Shown: positions 45,452 through 53,948, counted from the first letter of the stretch. The stretch: 64,000 nt of DNA from Methylobacterium sp. J-070 (GCF_022829385.1 NZ_JAKSXX010000165.1:354988-418987), one strand, 5' to 3'. Notes: generated from the letters alone by a model not told the origin. Numbers and translations: made by a program.

Positions 45452-46092
45452 GCGGCGGCCTCCTGCAGGGTGCGCTGCGCCCGCTCGACGGCACCGGGAT
45501 CCTGAAGCCAGAGCCCGCTCTCCAGTCCGACGAATTCCGCGCCGGCCGAACAGAGCGGCCCGACCTCGTCCGGCAGCGCCGCGACGGCGATGCACGGCGT
45601 CTCGAAGATCTCGGCCCACCAGGCGGCGCGCGCCCGGACAAGCTCCGGGTCCGGGGCGACGCCATCCGGATAGAGGCCGCCGAACATCAGGTAGTCGATC
45701 CCGGCCTCGCCGGCCTCCATGGCCGTGTGCTTGGTCTCCAGCCCGCCGGCGCCGAGGATCCGCCCGTCGGGCAAGCGGCCGCGCAGATCCCGCAGGTCGC
45801 GCGGCTTGTCGACATGGATCCCGTCGGCACCCCCGCGGATCGCGACGGTCGCGAGGTCCCCGGCGAACCCCGCGCAGGCCACCACCAGGGCGGCACCCTG
45901 TGCCTGCGTCACCGGCGCGATCTGCTTGACGCGGGCGGTCAGCGCCCGCTCGTCGGCCGCGGCGAGCCGCAGGACCACGGCGGCCACATCGCCGACGCCG
46001 CAGGCAGCCTTCAACGCCGCCGCGAAGGCCTCGATGCCGTCGGCATCGAGGCCGTGAGGCCCCAGGAGGGCGAGACGCGCGCTTCTGCTCAT
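45448..46092 (-). CDS. ThiE-like (thiamine phosphate synthase family) protein
   Basis: About 214 residues with a TIM-barrel of the ThiE/TenI family. GADGIHVDKPRDLRDLRGRL and GAGGLETKHTAMEAGEAGID, then YLMFGGLYPDG, align with the phosphate-binding loops. However, the usual GVHLGQxD is replaced by GIHVDKPRD, GVSTH by GAGGLETKH, and the early pyrophosphate-binding arginine/lysine motif is unclear. Catalysis is therefore doubtful; it may be a TenI-like or new relative. It lies 20 bases after fba and is coupled to the Sel1 gene, not to other thi genes. Confidence 0.75.
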   Translation of the reverse strand: MSRSARLALLGPHGLDADGIEAFAAALKAACGVGDVAAVVLRLAAADERALTARVKQIAPVTQAQGAALVVACAGFAGDLATVAIRGGADGIHVDKPRDLRDLRGRLPDGRILGAGGLETKHTAMEAGEAGIDYLMFGGLYPDGVAPDPELVRARAAWWAEIFETPCIAVAALPDEVGPLCSAGAEFVGLESGLWLQDPGAVERAQRTLQEAAA

Positions 46093-46112
46093 CGCAACCG
46101 ACAATCCGCGCC

Positions 46113-47183
46113 CTATCGCGCCCCGATCTTCGGGTCGAGGGCGCCGCTGGCGTAACGCTTGGCCATCTCGGCGACGGAGATCGGCCGGATCTTCGCGCCC
46201 TTGCCGGCGGTGCCGAACTCCTCGAAGCGCTGCTTGCAGAGCTTCGTCATCGCCTCCATGGCGGGCTTGAGATACTTGCGCGGATCGAACTCGGACGGAT
46301 TCTCGGTCAGGATCTTCCGGATCTGGCCGGTCATCGCCATGCGGTTGTCGGTGTCGATGTTGATCTTGCGCACGCCGTGCTTGATGCCGCGCTGGATCTC
46401 CTCCACCGGCACGCCCCAGGTCGGCTTCATCTGACCGCCGTACTGGTTGATGATGTCCTGGAGATCCTGCGGCACGGAGGACGAACCGTGCATGACCAGA
46501 TGGGTCGAGGGCAGGCGGCGGTGGATCTCCTCGATCACGTTCATCGCCAGCACCTCGCCGTCGGGCTTGCGGGTGAACTTGTAGGCGCCGTGGCTGGTGC
46601 CCATGGCCACCGCCAGCGCGTCGACCTGGGTGGCCTCGACGAACTTTACCGCCTCGTCCGGATCGGTCAGCAGCTGGTCGTGGCTCAGCGTGCCCTCTGC
46701 GCCGTGGCCGTCCTCGGCCTCGCCCTGGCCGCTCTCCAGGGAGCCGAGAACGCCGAGCTCACCCTCGACGGAGACGCCGGCCCAGTGGGCCATCTTGGTG
46801 ACGTTGCGGGTGATCTCGACGTTGTACGTGTAGTCCGCCGGGGTCTTGCCGTCGGCCTTGAGCGAGCCGTCCATCATCACCGAGGTGAAGCCGTACTGGA
46901 TCGCGGTGGCGCAGGTCGCCTCGTTGTTCCCGTGGTCGAGATGCATGCAGACCGGGATGTGCGGGTAGATCTCGACCAAGCCGTCGATCAGCTTGGCCAG
47001 AACCACGTCGTTGGCGTAGGCGCGGGCACCGCGGCTGGCCTGCAGGATCACGGGCGAGTCGGTGGCATCCGCCGCCGCCATGATCGCCAGGCCCTGCTCC
47101 ATGTTGTTCAGGTTGAAGGCGGGCACGCCGTACTCGTGCTCGGCCGCGTGATCGAGGAGTTGCCGGAGGGTGATGCGTGCCAT
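46113..47183 (-). CDS. fba: Class II fructose-bisphosphate aldolase
   Basis: A 356-residue zinc enzyme of glycolysis, gluconeogenesis and the Calvin cycle (CbbA-type). EYGVPAFNLNNMEQGLAIMA, then IPVCMHLDHGNNEATCATAI with the zinc and catalytic Asp/His residues, GFTSVMMDGSLKADGKTPAD, GVSVEGELGVLGSLESGQGE and MGTSHGAYKFTRKPDGEVLA. VRKINIDTDNRMAMTG near 280 is the phosphate site. Together with pgk and gap nearby on the same strand it forms a carbon-metabolism block. ATG start. Confidence 0.96.
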   Translation of the reverse strand: MARITLRQLLDHAAEHEYGVPAFNLNNMEQGLAIMAAADATDSPVILQASRGARAYANDVVLAKLIDGLVEIYPHIPVCMHLDHGNNEATCATAIQYGFTSVMMDGSLKADGKTPADYTYNVEITRNVTKMAHWAGVSVEGELGVLGSLESGQGEAEDGHGAEGTLSHDQLLTDPDEAVKFVEATQVDALAVAMGTSHGAYKFTRKPDGEVLAMNVIEEIHRRLPSTHLVMHGSSSVPQDLQDIINQYGGQMKPTWGVPVEEIQRGIKHGVRKINIDTDNRMAMTGQIRKILTENPSEFDPRKYLKPAMEAMTKLCKQRFEEFGTAGKGAKIRPISVAEMAKRYASGALDPKIGAR

Positions 47184-47362
47184 CGTCGTCTGTCTTCCCG
47201 CTTGCCGTCTGGTGGTCCGCCCGATCGCCCCCGGCGACGGAAATCGAGAGCCTCGGTCTGAATATCGGATCCAGACACAGGCTCCAGCGTATCAACTGCG
47301 CATCATAGCAGCTTGTGAACCGGTCTCGGTCTCGGGAATGCTGCTGTCTACAGCGCCTGGGT

Positions 47363-47620
47363 CTAAAGCGCCCGGGTCTCCAGAGCCGTGACGCGCTCCT
47401 CGACCTCGCTGACGCGCGCGTCGAAATCGCCCGCGGTCGCGCGCATCATCACCAGCATGCCGGCCGCATTGCGCCGATCCTTGCGCAGGCTCGCCTCGAG
47501 CTTGTCGAAGCGCGCCAGCGTCTCAGACCGAAACGCCGTGGTGTCCGCCCGCAACTGCGCGATGCTGCCCTGAATCCCCTTCAGGATCTCGATCGTCGCG
47601 TTCTCCACGTTGTCACTCAT
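47363..47620 (-). CDS. Small coiled-coil protein of unknown function
   Basis: An 85-residue protein, nearly all helical and charged (TTAFRSETLARFDKLEASLR and DARVSEVEERVTALETRAL), with heptad spacing of hydrophobics in both halves. It contains no membrane segment. Such small coiled-coil proteins are common near pgk in this group. It lies between pgk (85 bases upstream on the same strand) and fba. Function unknown. Confidence 0.7.
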   Translation of the reverse strand: MSDNVENATIEILKGIQGSIAQLRADTTAFRSETLARFDKLEASLRKDRRNAAGMLVMMRATAGDFDARVSEVEERVTALETRAL

Positions 47621-47704
47621 CGACTCAGACCCCCGCCATCGGACGCCGGGAGTATAGATAGGTGCGCGGCGACGCGGGAGGAGCGCATGGGCGCCGCGTT
47701 GGCC

Positions 47705-48907
47705 TCAAGCTTTCGCCCGCAAGGCCTCGACGCCCGGCAGGGCCTTGCCCTCCAGCCATTCGAGGAAGGCGCCCCCCGCGGTCGACACGTAGGTGAAGTC
47801 CTGGGCCACGCCCGCGTGGTTCAGGGCGGCCACGGTGTCGCCGCCGCCGGCCACGGAGACCAGCCTGCCGTCCGTGGTGCGCGCCGCCGCGTGCCTGGCG
47901 GCGGCGACCGTGGCGGCGTCGAACGGGGCGAGTTCGAAGGCGCCGAGCGGGCCGTTCCAGACCAGGGTCTTGGCGCCGTCGATGGCGGCGTTGATCTCGG
48001 CGACCGATCGCGGGCCGGCATCGAGGATCATGCTGGCCTCGGGGATCGAGTCCACCGAAACGGTCTCGTGCGGCGCATGGGCCTTGAACTCGGCGGCCGC
48101 GACGGCGTCGACCGGCAGGATGATCCGGCAACCAGCCCTCTCGGCCGCCGCCAGGATGCGCGTGGCGGTTGCGGCGAGGTCCTTCTCGCAGAGCGACTTG
48201 CCCACGGGCTTTCCCTGCGCGTGCAGGAAGGTGTTGGCCATGCCGCCGCCGATCACCAGCATGTCGACCTTGGCGACGAGGTTCTCCAGGAGGTCGATCT
48301 TCGACGACACCTTGGCGCCGCCGACGAGCGCGATCACCGGACGCTGCGGGTCTTCGAGGCCCTTGGTGAGCGCCTCGAGCTCCGCCTGCATCTCCCGGCC
48401 CGCGAACGCGGGCAGCCGGTGGGCCAGCCCCTCGGTGGAGGCGTGGGCCCGGTGGGCGGCCGAGAAGGCCTCGTTGACGTAGACATCGCCATTCGCCGCC
48501 AGCGCGTCGGCGAAGCCCGGGTCGTTCTTTTCCTCGCCGGCGTGGAAGCGGGTGTTCTCGAGGAGCAGGACGTCGCCGTCCCGGAGCGCCGTCACCGCTT
48601 CGGCGGCCTCCGGGCCGATGCAGTCGGCCGCGAAGGCGACCGGACGCCCGAGGACGCTCCGGAGAGCCGGAACCACGGGCTCCAGGGACTCCTTGGGCTC
48701 GCGCTTGCCCTTCGGCCTGCCGAAATGGGCCAACAGGATCACCTTGGCGCCCTGATCGGCGACCTCACGGATCGTCGGCGCGACGCGCGCGATCCGGGTA
48801 TCGTCGGTGACGCGGCCGTTCTCCATCGGCACGTTCAGGTCGACGCGCATGAGAACCCGCCGGCCCTTCAGGGAACCGGCGTCGTCGAGGGTGCGGAAGG
48901 CGCTCAT
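47705..48907 (-). CDS. pgk: Phosphoglycerate kinase
   Basis: A 400-residue enzyme exchanging phosphate between 1,3-bisphosphoglycerate and ADP. KGRRVLMRVDLNVPMENGRV opens it, ILLAHFGRPKGKREPKESL and LLENTRFHAGEEKNDPGFA are the substrate arginine/histidine blocks, VALVGGAKVSSKIDLLENL and LVWNGPLGAFELAPFDAAT the nucleotide part, and SVAGGGDTVAALNHAG the C-terminal glycine loop. The frame is open to 49450; ATG 48905-48907 fits the family. A small membrane coiled-coil gene separates it from gap. Confidence 0.97.
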   Translation of the reverse strand: MSAFRTLDDAGSLKGRRVLMRVDLNVPMENGRVTDDTRIARVAPTIREVADQGAKVILLAHFGRPKGKREPKESLEPVVPALRSVLGRPVAFAADCIGPEAAEAVTALRDGDVLLLENTRFHAGEEKNDPGFADALAANGDVYVNEAFSAAHRAHASTEGLAHRLPAFAGREMQAELEALTKGLEDPQRPVIALVGGAKVSSKIDLLENLVAKVDMLVIGGGMANTFLHAQGKPVGKSLCEKDLAATATRILAAAERAGCRIILPVDAVAAAEFKAHAPHETVSVDSIPEASMILDAGPRSVAEINAAIDGAKTLVWNGPLGAFELAPFDAATVAAARHAAARTTDGRLVSVAGGGDTVAALNHAGVAQDFTYVSTAGGAFLEWLEGKALPGVEALRAKA

Positions 48908-48942
48908 GCGGTCCAGTCGAAGTCCTGTGCGGGCGTTGAGGC

Positions 48943-49410
48943 TTACTGCGCGGTGGCACCGACCGACGGCCTTTGCGGCAGCAGGCGGTCGAGGTTCAGC
49001 CGCTGCACCGCGACCATCAGCACGACGGTCAGGATGGCGGTGATCACCGCCGTCAGGACCAACGCGCCGGTGCCGGGCAGGCGGCGGGTGCGCTCGGCGA
49101 GGGCGCGCGTTTCCGTCCGCAGCGCCGCGAGATCGGATTGCCGGGCGGCCTCGTTCATCCGGTTGGCGGCGTTCTCCGCCTTGTCCTCGACGCGCGACAG
49201 CAGCGCCTCCGAGCGGGCATACTTGTCCTCGATGCGGGAGCACTTGTCCTCGATCCGCGCGAGCTGGTCGAAGAGCTGATTGGCCGGAAGCGCGTGGAGC
49301 GGCGCGGAAGCGGCCGGCGCCCCGGCCACCACGGGCGGAGGCGGAGCCGGGCGCGGTGCCGGCGGCACCACGGCCGGCCCGCTCGACGTGCCCTGCGAAG
49401 CGTCGGTCAT
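48943..49410 (-). CDS. Membrane-anchored coiled-coil protein of unknown function
   Basis: A 155-residue protein. The N-terminus (about 1-40) is Pro/Ala-rich and disordered. Residues 45-108 form a charged coiled coil (QLARIEDKCSRIEDKYARSE with its IEDK repeats). One membrane helix (LVLTAVITAILTVVLMVAVQ, about 118-137) is followed by a short tail. I do not recognise the family. It lies between gap and pgk on the same strand, 35 bases from pgk, and could be part of that transcript. Confidence 0.72.
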   Translation of the reverse strand: MTDASQGTSSGPAVVPPAPRPAPPPPVVAGAPAASAPLHALPANQLFDQLARIEDKCSRIEDKYARSEALLSRVEDKAENAANRMNEAARQSDLAALRTETRALAERTRRLPGTGALVLTAVITAILTVVLMVAVQRLNLDRLLPQRPSVGATAQ

Positions 49411-49492
49411 TCCGGAGAATCCCTGGTTCGAGGTGTTGCCGCCGATTCAAGCGCAGGCCCGCCGCCCGTTCAAGGGCGGCGGGGGACGCGGC

Positions 49493-50497
49493 TCAGATGA
49501 GCTTGGCCATCGCTACGGCGGTATCGGCCATGCGGTTCGAGAAGCCCCACTCGTTGTCGTACCAGGCCAGGATGCGCACGAAGGTGCCGTCCATGACCTT
49601 GGTCTGGTCGAGGTGGAAGGTCGACGAATGCGGATCGTGGTTGAAGTCGATCGAGACGTTCGGCTGGTCGGTGACGCCGAGCACGCCCTTGAGCGGGCCC
49701 GCAGCGGCGGCCTTGATGGCGTCGTTGATCTCCTGGACCGACGTCGCGCGCTTGGCCGAGAACACCAGGTCCACCGCCGAGACGTTCGGGGTCGGCACGC
49801 GGATCGAGGTCCCGTCGAGCTTGCCCTTCAGCTCCGGCAGGACGAGCCCCACGGCCTTGGCGGCGCCGGTGGTCGTCGGGATCATCGAGAGCGCCGCGGC
49901 GCGGGCCCGGTAGAGATCCTTGTGCATCTGGTCCAGCGAGGGCTGGTCGTTGGTGTAGGAATGGATCGTGGTCATGAAGCCGCGCTCGATGCCCACGGCC
50001 TCGTTCAGCACCTTCGCCACCGGGGCGAGGCAGTTGGTGGTGCAGGAGGCGTTAGAAACGACGAGGTGCTCGGCCGTCAGCTTGTCGTGGTTCACGCCGT
50101 AGACCACCGTCAGGTCGGCGCCGTCGGCGGGCGCCGAGACGAGGACGCGCTTGGCGCCGGCGTCGAGGTGGGCCTTGGCCTTGTCCTTGGCGGTGAAGAT
50201 GCCGGTGCATTCCAGCGCGATGTCGACGCCGAGGTCCCGGTGCGGCAGCTCGGCGGGGTTGCGCACGGCGGTGACCTTGATGCGCTTGCCGTTCACCACC
50301 AGGAACTCGCCGTCCACCGCGACCTCGCCGGGGAAGCGGCCATGCACGGAGTCGAAGCGGAGCAGGTGGGCGTTGGTCTCCACCGGGCCGAGATCGTTGA
50401 TCGCCACGACCTCGATGTCGCTGCGGCCGGCCTCGGCGATCGCGCGCAGGACGTTGCGGCCGATGCGTCCGAACCCGTTGATGGCAACCTTCGTCAC
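49493..50497 (-). CDS. gap: Glyceraldehyde-3-phosphate dehydrogenase
   Basis: A 334-residue homotetramer subunit. VAINGFGRIGRNVLRAIAEA is the NAD-binding motif. VVAINDLGPVETNAHLLRFD has the Asp favouring NAD over NADP. VVSNASCTTNCLAPVAKVLN carries the catalytic cysteine, HSYTNDQPSLD the assisting histidine, and the C-terminus AWYDNEWGFSNRM is typical. GTG start at 50495-50497. A promoter is predicted about 250 bases upstream. pgk and fba follow on the same strand. Confidence 0.97.
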   Translation of the reverse strand: MTKVAINGFGRIGRNVLRAIAEAGRSDIEVVAINDLGPVETNAHLLRFDSVHGRFPGEVAVDGEFLVVNGKRIKVTAVRNPAELPHRDLGVDIALECTGIFTAKDKAKAHLDAGAKRVLVSAPADGADLTVVYGVNHDKLTAEHLVVSNASCTTNCLAPVAKVLNEAVGIERGFMTTIHSYTNDQPSLDQMHKDLYRARAAALSMIPTTTGAAKAVGLVLPELKGKLDGTSIRVPTPNVSAVDLVFSAKRATSVQEINDAIKAAAAGPLKGVLGVTDQPNVSIDFNHDPHSSTFHLDQTKVMDGTFVRILAWYDNEWGFSNRMADTAVAMAKLI

Positions 50498-50936
50498 GGC
50501 GTCACTCCTTCCTGATGCGGCTCACCGCGCGTCGGACCCGTTGAGGGCGGCTCCCGGAGCGGTCTCGGCGGCCCGCCGCCGCGCCGGGCGGATCTGGGCG
50601 GGCGGGTTTGAACCTGCGATGAACCGGGTCGGGAGAGGCCGGGCTTCGTCGCCCGTGGCCGTCGGATCGAACGGCGCGGCTGAGGCCTCGGGACTGTCAC
50701 GGACCGGCCATCCGGCCTGGCGCGTGCGGACCCTCTCGGGAGCGCGCGGCTGTCTAACATGGCGCCCCGACCTGTCAAACGCGGGACCGTGACAAAGACG
50801 TTGGATCCACCGACCAATAAACAGCTTCGTGGCGATCCATCCCGCGAACCGATCGATCCCGACCGGAGAGACCATTTCGGACTGGAATTCCGACACCATT
50901 CCACGGAAAGCTTCGCGTCGAAGCGGATGACCGATC
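50498..50936. other. Divergent gap / DUF4164 intergenic region
   Basis: About 440 bases. The left part is the long leader of gap and the middle holds its predicted promoter. The right part (50790-50936) is AT-richer and likely carries the DUF4164-zapA promoter, though I cannot fix a -10/-35 pair. A T-arm-like sequence at about 50607 is not part of a tRNA. Confidence 0.4.
50751..50778 (-). promoter_or_regulatory. Predicted gap promoter
   Basis: On the minus strand TTGACA (50778-50773), 16 bases, TAGACA (50756-50751). It would give gap a leader of about 245 bases, room for regulatory structure. Confidence 0.5.
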
Positions 50937-51221
50937 ATGGCCGACGAGACCGAACCAAGCCCGATCGATGCGGCGCTCGCGCGTCTCGACGCGGCCGTCA
51001 ACCGCCTCGACGCCGTCGTGACGCATCGGATCCAGGCGGCCGCGCAGCCGGACGACCGGGATGCGGAACTCGCCCTGATGGACGAGGATCGCGCCCGCCT
51101 CGCCGCCGCCCTGGATGCGGCGAGCGCGCGCCTCGCCGCGGTCACGACCACGACCGGGGAACTCGGTCAGCGGCTCGACCGGGCGATCGAGACCGTTCAG
51201 GATGTGCTCCATCGCGCCTGA
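50937..51221 (+). CDS. DUF4164 coiled-coil protein
   Basis: A 94-residue protein, almost wholly helical: PIDAALARLDAAVNRLDAVV, DRDAELALMDEDRARLAAAL and ELGQRLDRAIETVQDVL. It matches in size and position the DUF4164 proteins encoded upstream of zapA in Hyphomicrobiales. A role in cell division is inferred from the neighbour only. zapA follows after 68 bases that contain a 13-bp triple repeat. Confidence 0.85.
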   Translation: MADETEPSPIDAALARLDAAVNRLDAVVTHRIQAAAQPDDRDAELALMDEDRARLAAALDAASARLAAVTTTTGELGQRLDRAIETVQDVLHRA

Positions 51222-51246
51222 CGCGGGATCGTCCGCCATCCGGGGC

Positions 51247-51285
51247 GCCCCTCGGAGCCGCCCCTCGGAGCCGCCCCTCGGAGCC
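51247..51285 (+). repeat. Three exact 13-bp tandem repeats carrying Shine-Dalgarno sequences
   Basis: GCCCCTCGGAGCC occurs three times in direct tandem between DUF4164 and zapA. Each copy contains GGAG; the last (51280-51283) lies 6 bases before the zapA TTG. The copies are identical, so the array arose recently or is kept by selection. Confidence 0.9.
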
Positions 51286-51289
51286 ACCC

Positions 51290-51661
51290 TTGCCGCAGAT
51301 CAACGTGACCATCGACGGCCGCCTCTACCGCATGGCCTGCGGCGAGGGCGAGGAGGCCCACCTGACAGGCCTCGCCGAAACCCTCGACGGGCGCATCGCC
51401 GAGATGCGCAAGAGCTTCGGCGAGATCGGCGACATGCGCCTTCAGGTGATGGCCGCGCTGACGATCGCGGACGAGCTGGTCGAGCTGCGGGGACGCCTCG
51501 CTGCGTTGGAGACGGACGTCGCGGCGTTGCGCGCCGCCGCTGAGGCCACCGAGAAGGCGCGGACCGAGGAGGCCGCGCGCGCGGCGGACGGCATCGGCCG
51601 CGCCGCCGAGCGGGTCGGCAGGCTGGCGGAGGCCCTCGGGGGATCCCCGCCGCGGGGATGA
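51290..51661 (+). CDS. zapA: Cell division protein ZapA
   Basis: About 123 residues. ZapA cross-links FtsZ filaments at the division ring. The start is TTG at 51290, with LPQINVTIDGRLYRMACGEG as the expected N-terminus and GGAG 6 bases upstream. AHLTGLAETLDGRIAEMRKS and MRLQVMAALTIADELVELRG are the conserved globular and first helical parts; a long coiled coil (about 65-120) follows. DUF4164 is upstream and a candidate 6S RNA downstream, as in related genomes. Confidence 0.92.
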   Translation: MPQINVTIDGRLYRMACGEGEEAHLTGLAETLDGRIAEMRKSFGEIGDMRLQVMAALTIADELVELRGRLAALETDVAALRAAAEATEKARTEEAARAADGIGRAAERVGRLAEALGGSPPRG

Positions 51662-51739
51662 GGACGGGCTCGGCCGCGCAGATCCGCGACGAGGCCGGGC
51701 GGCCGAGGAGCGGTCGCGTCGCCGCCAACAGCTTCCGGG

Positions 51740-51902
51740 ATCCCGCATCGCTGAGGTCATTCGCCCGGGTTCCGATCACGGATGGGCGCGCAGACGACTG
51801 GCGGTTCAGCCGGCAACGATTGCGGTCCCAGGATCCGGCTACCGCTTTTCAGGCGTGTTCACTTTGCGGGTGGATAGGACCGGAACGGACCTGAGCGGAT
51901 CG
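51740..51902 (+). ncRNA. ssrS: Candidate 6S RNA
   Basis: Between zapA and the GntR gene, CGCTGAGGTC (51749-51758) pairs with GACCTGAGCG (51888-51897) at 9 of 10 positions, closing a region of about 160 bases, the size of alphaproteobacterial 6S RNA. Inside, GTTCCG (51769-51774) pairs with CGGAAC (51881-51886). The 5' segment CTGAGGTCATTCGC resembles the start of E. coli 6S RNA (CTGAGATGTTCGC). zapA followed by ssrS is a conserved order in proteobacteria. The exact ends and the central bubble are not established here. Confidence 0.6.
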
Positions 51903-51950
51903 ATGGAAGCTTGAAGCGGGAGCGATGAGACGCCGACCGGCACCTGAGCC

Positions 51951-52619
51951 TCATCCGGTCTCGGCGATGTAGCGCCCCAACGCCGCCGCCGCCCGGAGCA
52001 TGTGCGCGCGCATGCGCCGGGCGGCCGTCTCGCCGTCGCCCTCGGCGATCGCGGTCAGGATCTCGCCATGCTCGTCCCGGGAGCGGCGGATCCGGTCCGC
52101 GTGGCGGAGCTGGGTCCTTCGAAAGGCCGCGAGCCGTTCGCGGATCGCCAGCGCCTGCTCGGCCATGAAGCCGTTATGCGTCCCTGCGTAGAGCGCCTCG
52201 TGGAAGGTGCGGTTGAAGCGGTCGTAGGCATCGAGGTCGCCGGCCTCCACGGCATCGGAGGATTGCTCGTGCAGCTCCATGAGCCGGCCCCGTTCGAGGG
52301 GCGTCATCCGGTAGGTGGCGAGGCGCGTGCACAGCGCCTCGACCTCGGCGGTGGTCTCGAACATGTCGGCGATCCGCTGCGGCGTCAGGCGCACCACCAC
52401 CACGCCGCGGCGGGGCCGGATCTCCACCAGACCCGAGGCCGCGAGCTGCCGCAGGGCTTCCCGGACCGGCGTCCGGGACGCGCCGTAGCGCTGCGCGAGG
52501 TTCTGCTCGTCGAGGGCGGTGCCGGCGGCGATATCCCCGGAGGCGATGGCATCCGTGAGCGCGTCGCGGATCCGGTCCGAGATCAGGCCCGTGTCGATCT
52601 TCTGAAAATCACCGTGCAT
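51951..52619 (-). CDS. GntR family (FCD subfamily) transcriptional regulator, probable malonate regulator
   Basis: A 222-residue regulator. The winged helix-turn-helix spans about 10-75 (ISDRIRDALTDAIASGDIAA and YGASRTPVREALRQLAASGL). The FCD effector domain follows (about 90-215), with the metal-binding residues in DAYDRFNRTFHEALYAGTHN and RSRDEHGEILTAIAEGDGET. It lies beside madM, in the position of the regulator of malonate genes in other bacteria. Malonate or malonyl-CoA as the effector is inferred. It reads on the minus strand like madLM. Confidence 0.88.
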   Translation of the reverse strand: MHGDFQKIDTGLISDRIRDALTDAIASGDIAAGTALDEQNLAQRYGASRTPVREALRQLAASGLVEIRPRRGVVVVRLTPQRIADMFETTAEVEALCTRLATYRMTPLERGRLMELHEQSSDAVEAGDLDAYDRFNRTFHEALYAGTHNGFMAEQALAIRERLAAFRRTQLRHADRIRRSRDEHGEILTAIAEGDGETAARRMRAHMLRAAAALGRYIAETG

Positions 52620-52708
52620 CCGCCCCTCCTAGACCAAACCGCCCCCGGCGGCTTCAGGTCTCTCGGCAGACGAAGTGGGACGATACCCTCATCCGGTGGA
52701 CCGGCCGT

Positions 52709-53485
52709 TCAGCCCACCAGGGCGCGCACCGTCAGGAACAGGATCGAGGGACCGACGAGGCACCCGATCCCGGTGTGGAAGGTCGCGGTGAGCGCACCGT
52801 AGGGCACCAGCTTCGGATCGGTGGCGGCCAGACCGCCCGCGACGCCGCTCACCGTCCCCATCAGGCCGCCATACGCCATCGCGGAGCGCGGATTGTCGAG
52901 TCCGATCAGCCGGGCCACCAGAGGCGTCCCGACCATCACCATGACGGCCTTGGTCACGCCCGTCGCGATGGACAGCGCCATCACGGTGGAATCCGCCCCG
53001 ATCGCCGCGCCGGTGACCGGGCCGACGATGTAGGTGATCGCCCCCGCGCCGATCGTCGTGATCGAGACCGCGTCGTGATAGCCGAAGGCCACGGCGGTGA
53101 GCGTCCCCACGATGAACGGCAGGATCGTGCCGAGCGCCAGCGCCAGGACGCCGAGCAGGCCGGCGCGCCGCGCCTCGATCACATCCACCTCGAACGCCGT
53201 GGCGACGATGGCGAAGTCGCGCAGCATCGCCCCGCCCATCAGGCCGATGCCGGCGAGGGCCGGGATGTCGGCGAGCCCCTTCTTTCCGCCCGTGTAGAGC
53301 CCGCCGACATAGGCCAGCACCAGACCCAGCACGATGGCGATCGCGGAGCCGTGGACACGCCCGTTGGTGAAGCGCTTGGCGGCCAGGTTGGAGACCAGGA
53401 TCAGCGCGCCCACCACCGCGAACGCAGCCACGAGGCTCTGCTCGACGAAGACGTGCTCGATCCCGTGCCAGATCTCGAGTCCCAT
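52709..53485 (-). CDS. madM: Malonate transporter subunit MadM
   Basis: A 258-residue membrane protein with about eight helices (from LVAAFAVVGALILVSNLAA to IGCLVGPSILFLTVRALVG). GTILPFIVGTLTAVAFGYHD and AGAITYIVGPVTGAAIGADS are conserved glycine-rich loops of MadM/MdcM. With MadL it forms the sodium-dependent malonate carrier in the inner membrane. It is 4 bases downstream of madL. Function is assigned from the family and the adjacent mdc genes. Confidence 0.92.
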   Translation of the reverse strand: MGLEIWHGIEHVFVEQSLVAAFAVVGALILVSNLAAKRFTNGRVHGSAIAIVLGLVLAYVGGLYTGGKKGLADIPALAGIGLMGGAMLRDFAIVATAFEVDVIEARRAGLLGVLALALGTILPFIVGTLTAVAFGYHDAVSITTIGAGAITYIVGPVTGAAIGADSTVMALSIATGVTKAVMVMVGTPLVARLIGLDNPRSAMAYGGLMGTVSGVAGGLAATDPKLVPYGALTATFHTGIGCLVGPSILFLTVRALVG

Positions 53486-53489
53486 GGCG

Positions 53490-53948
53490 TCAGCCCTTCC
53501 TGCCGGCGGGTGAGACGGGGTGTATGGAAGCGGCCGGATCCGTCTCCCCTCCGATGATCGATCCGCCGTGCTCGACCGACGCGGCGACGGGATCGCGGTG
53601 GCCGATACGGCTGAGGAGCGCCACGGCGCCGAAGCACAGGACCAGGGAGCCCGTGGCGGCGATGAGCACGATCGGACCGCCGCTCACCGCCGCCACGACG
53701 TTCTGCTGCGCCGCCATCGCGACGACGATCGGGATGTACATCCCGGCCCAGAACTCGACGCCGAACTGGACACCCTTGCTGAGCTTGCCCCGGCGCGAGA
53801 GCCAGAGGCGGGCGGCGATGAGCAGGATCATGGCGATGCCGACGCCGCCGACATTGGCCTTCACCCCGAGGGCCAGGCCGAGGAGATCGCCGAGGTACAC
53901 GCCGATCAGCGTGCAGGCCGCGAGCAGGGCGACACCGAGAACGATCAT
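53490..53948 (-). CDS. madL: Malonate transporter subunit MadL
   Basis: A 152-residue membrane protein with four helices (IVLGVALLAACTLIGVYLGD, GGVGIAMILLIAARLWL, WAGMYIPIVVAMAAQQNVVA and PIVLIAATGSLVLCFGAVAL) and a 30-residue polar tail. Helices and the GVKANVGGVGIAMILLI motif match MadL. Divergent from mdcA across a 226-base regulatory region. The C-terminal tail is longer than the typical 130-residue MadL. Confidence 0.92.
   Translation of the reverse strand: MIVLGVALLAACTLIGVYLGDLLGLALGVKANVGGVGIAMILLIAARLWLSRRGKLSKGVQFGVEFWAGMYIPIVVAMAAQQNVVAAVSGGPIVLIAATGSLVLCFGAVALLSRIGHRDPVAASVEHGGSIIGGETDPAASIHPVSPAGRKG

Noticed and set aside
50595..50625. T-arm-like GGTTTGAACC sequence
   Set aside because: No matching acceptor, D or anticodon arms on either strand, so not a tRNA.
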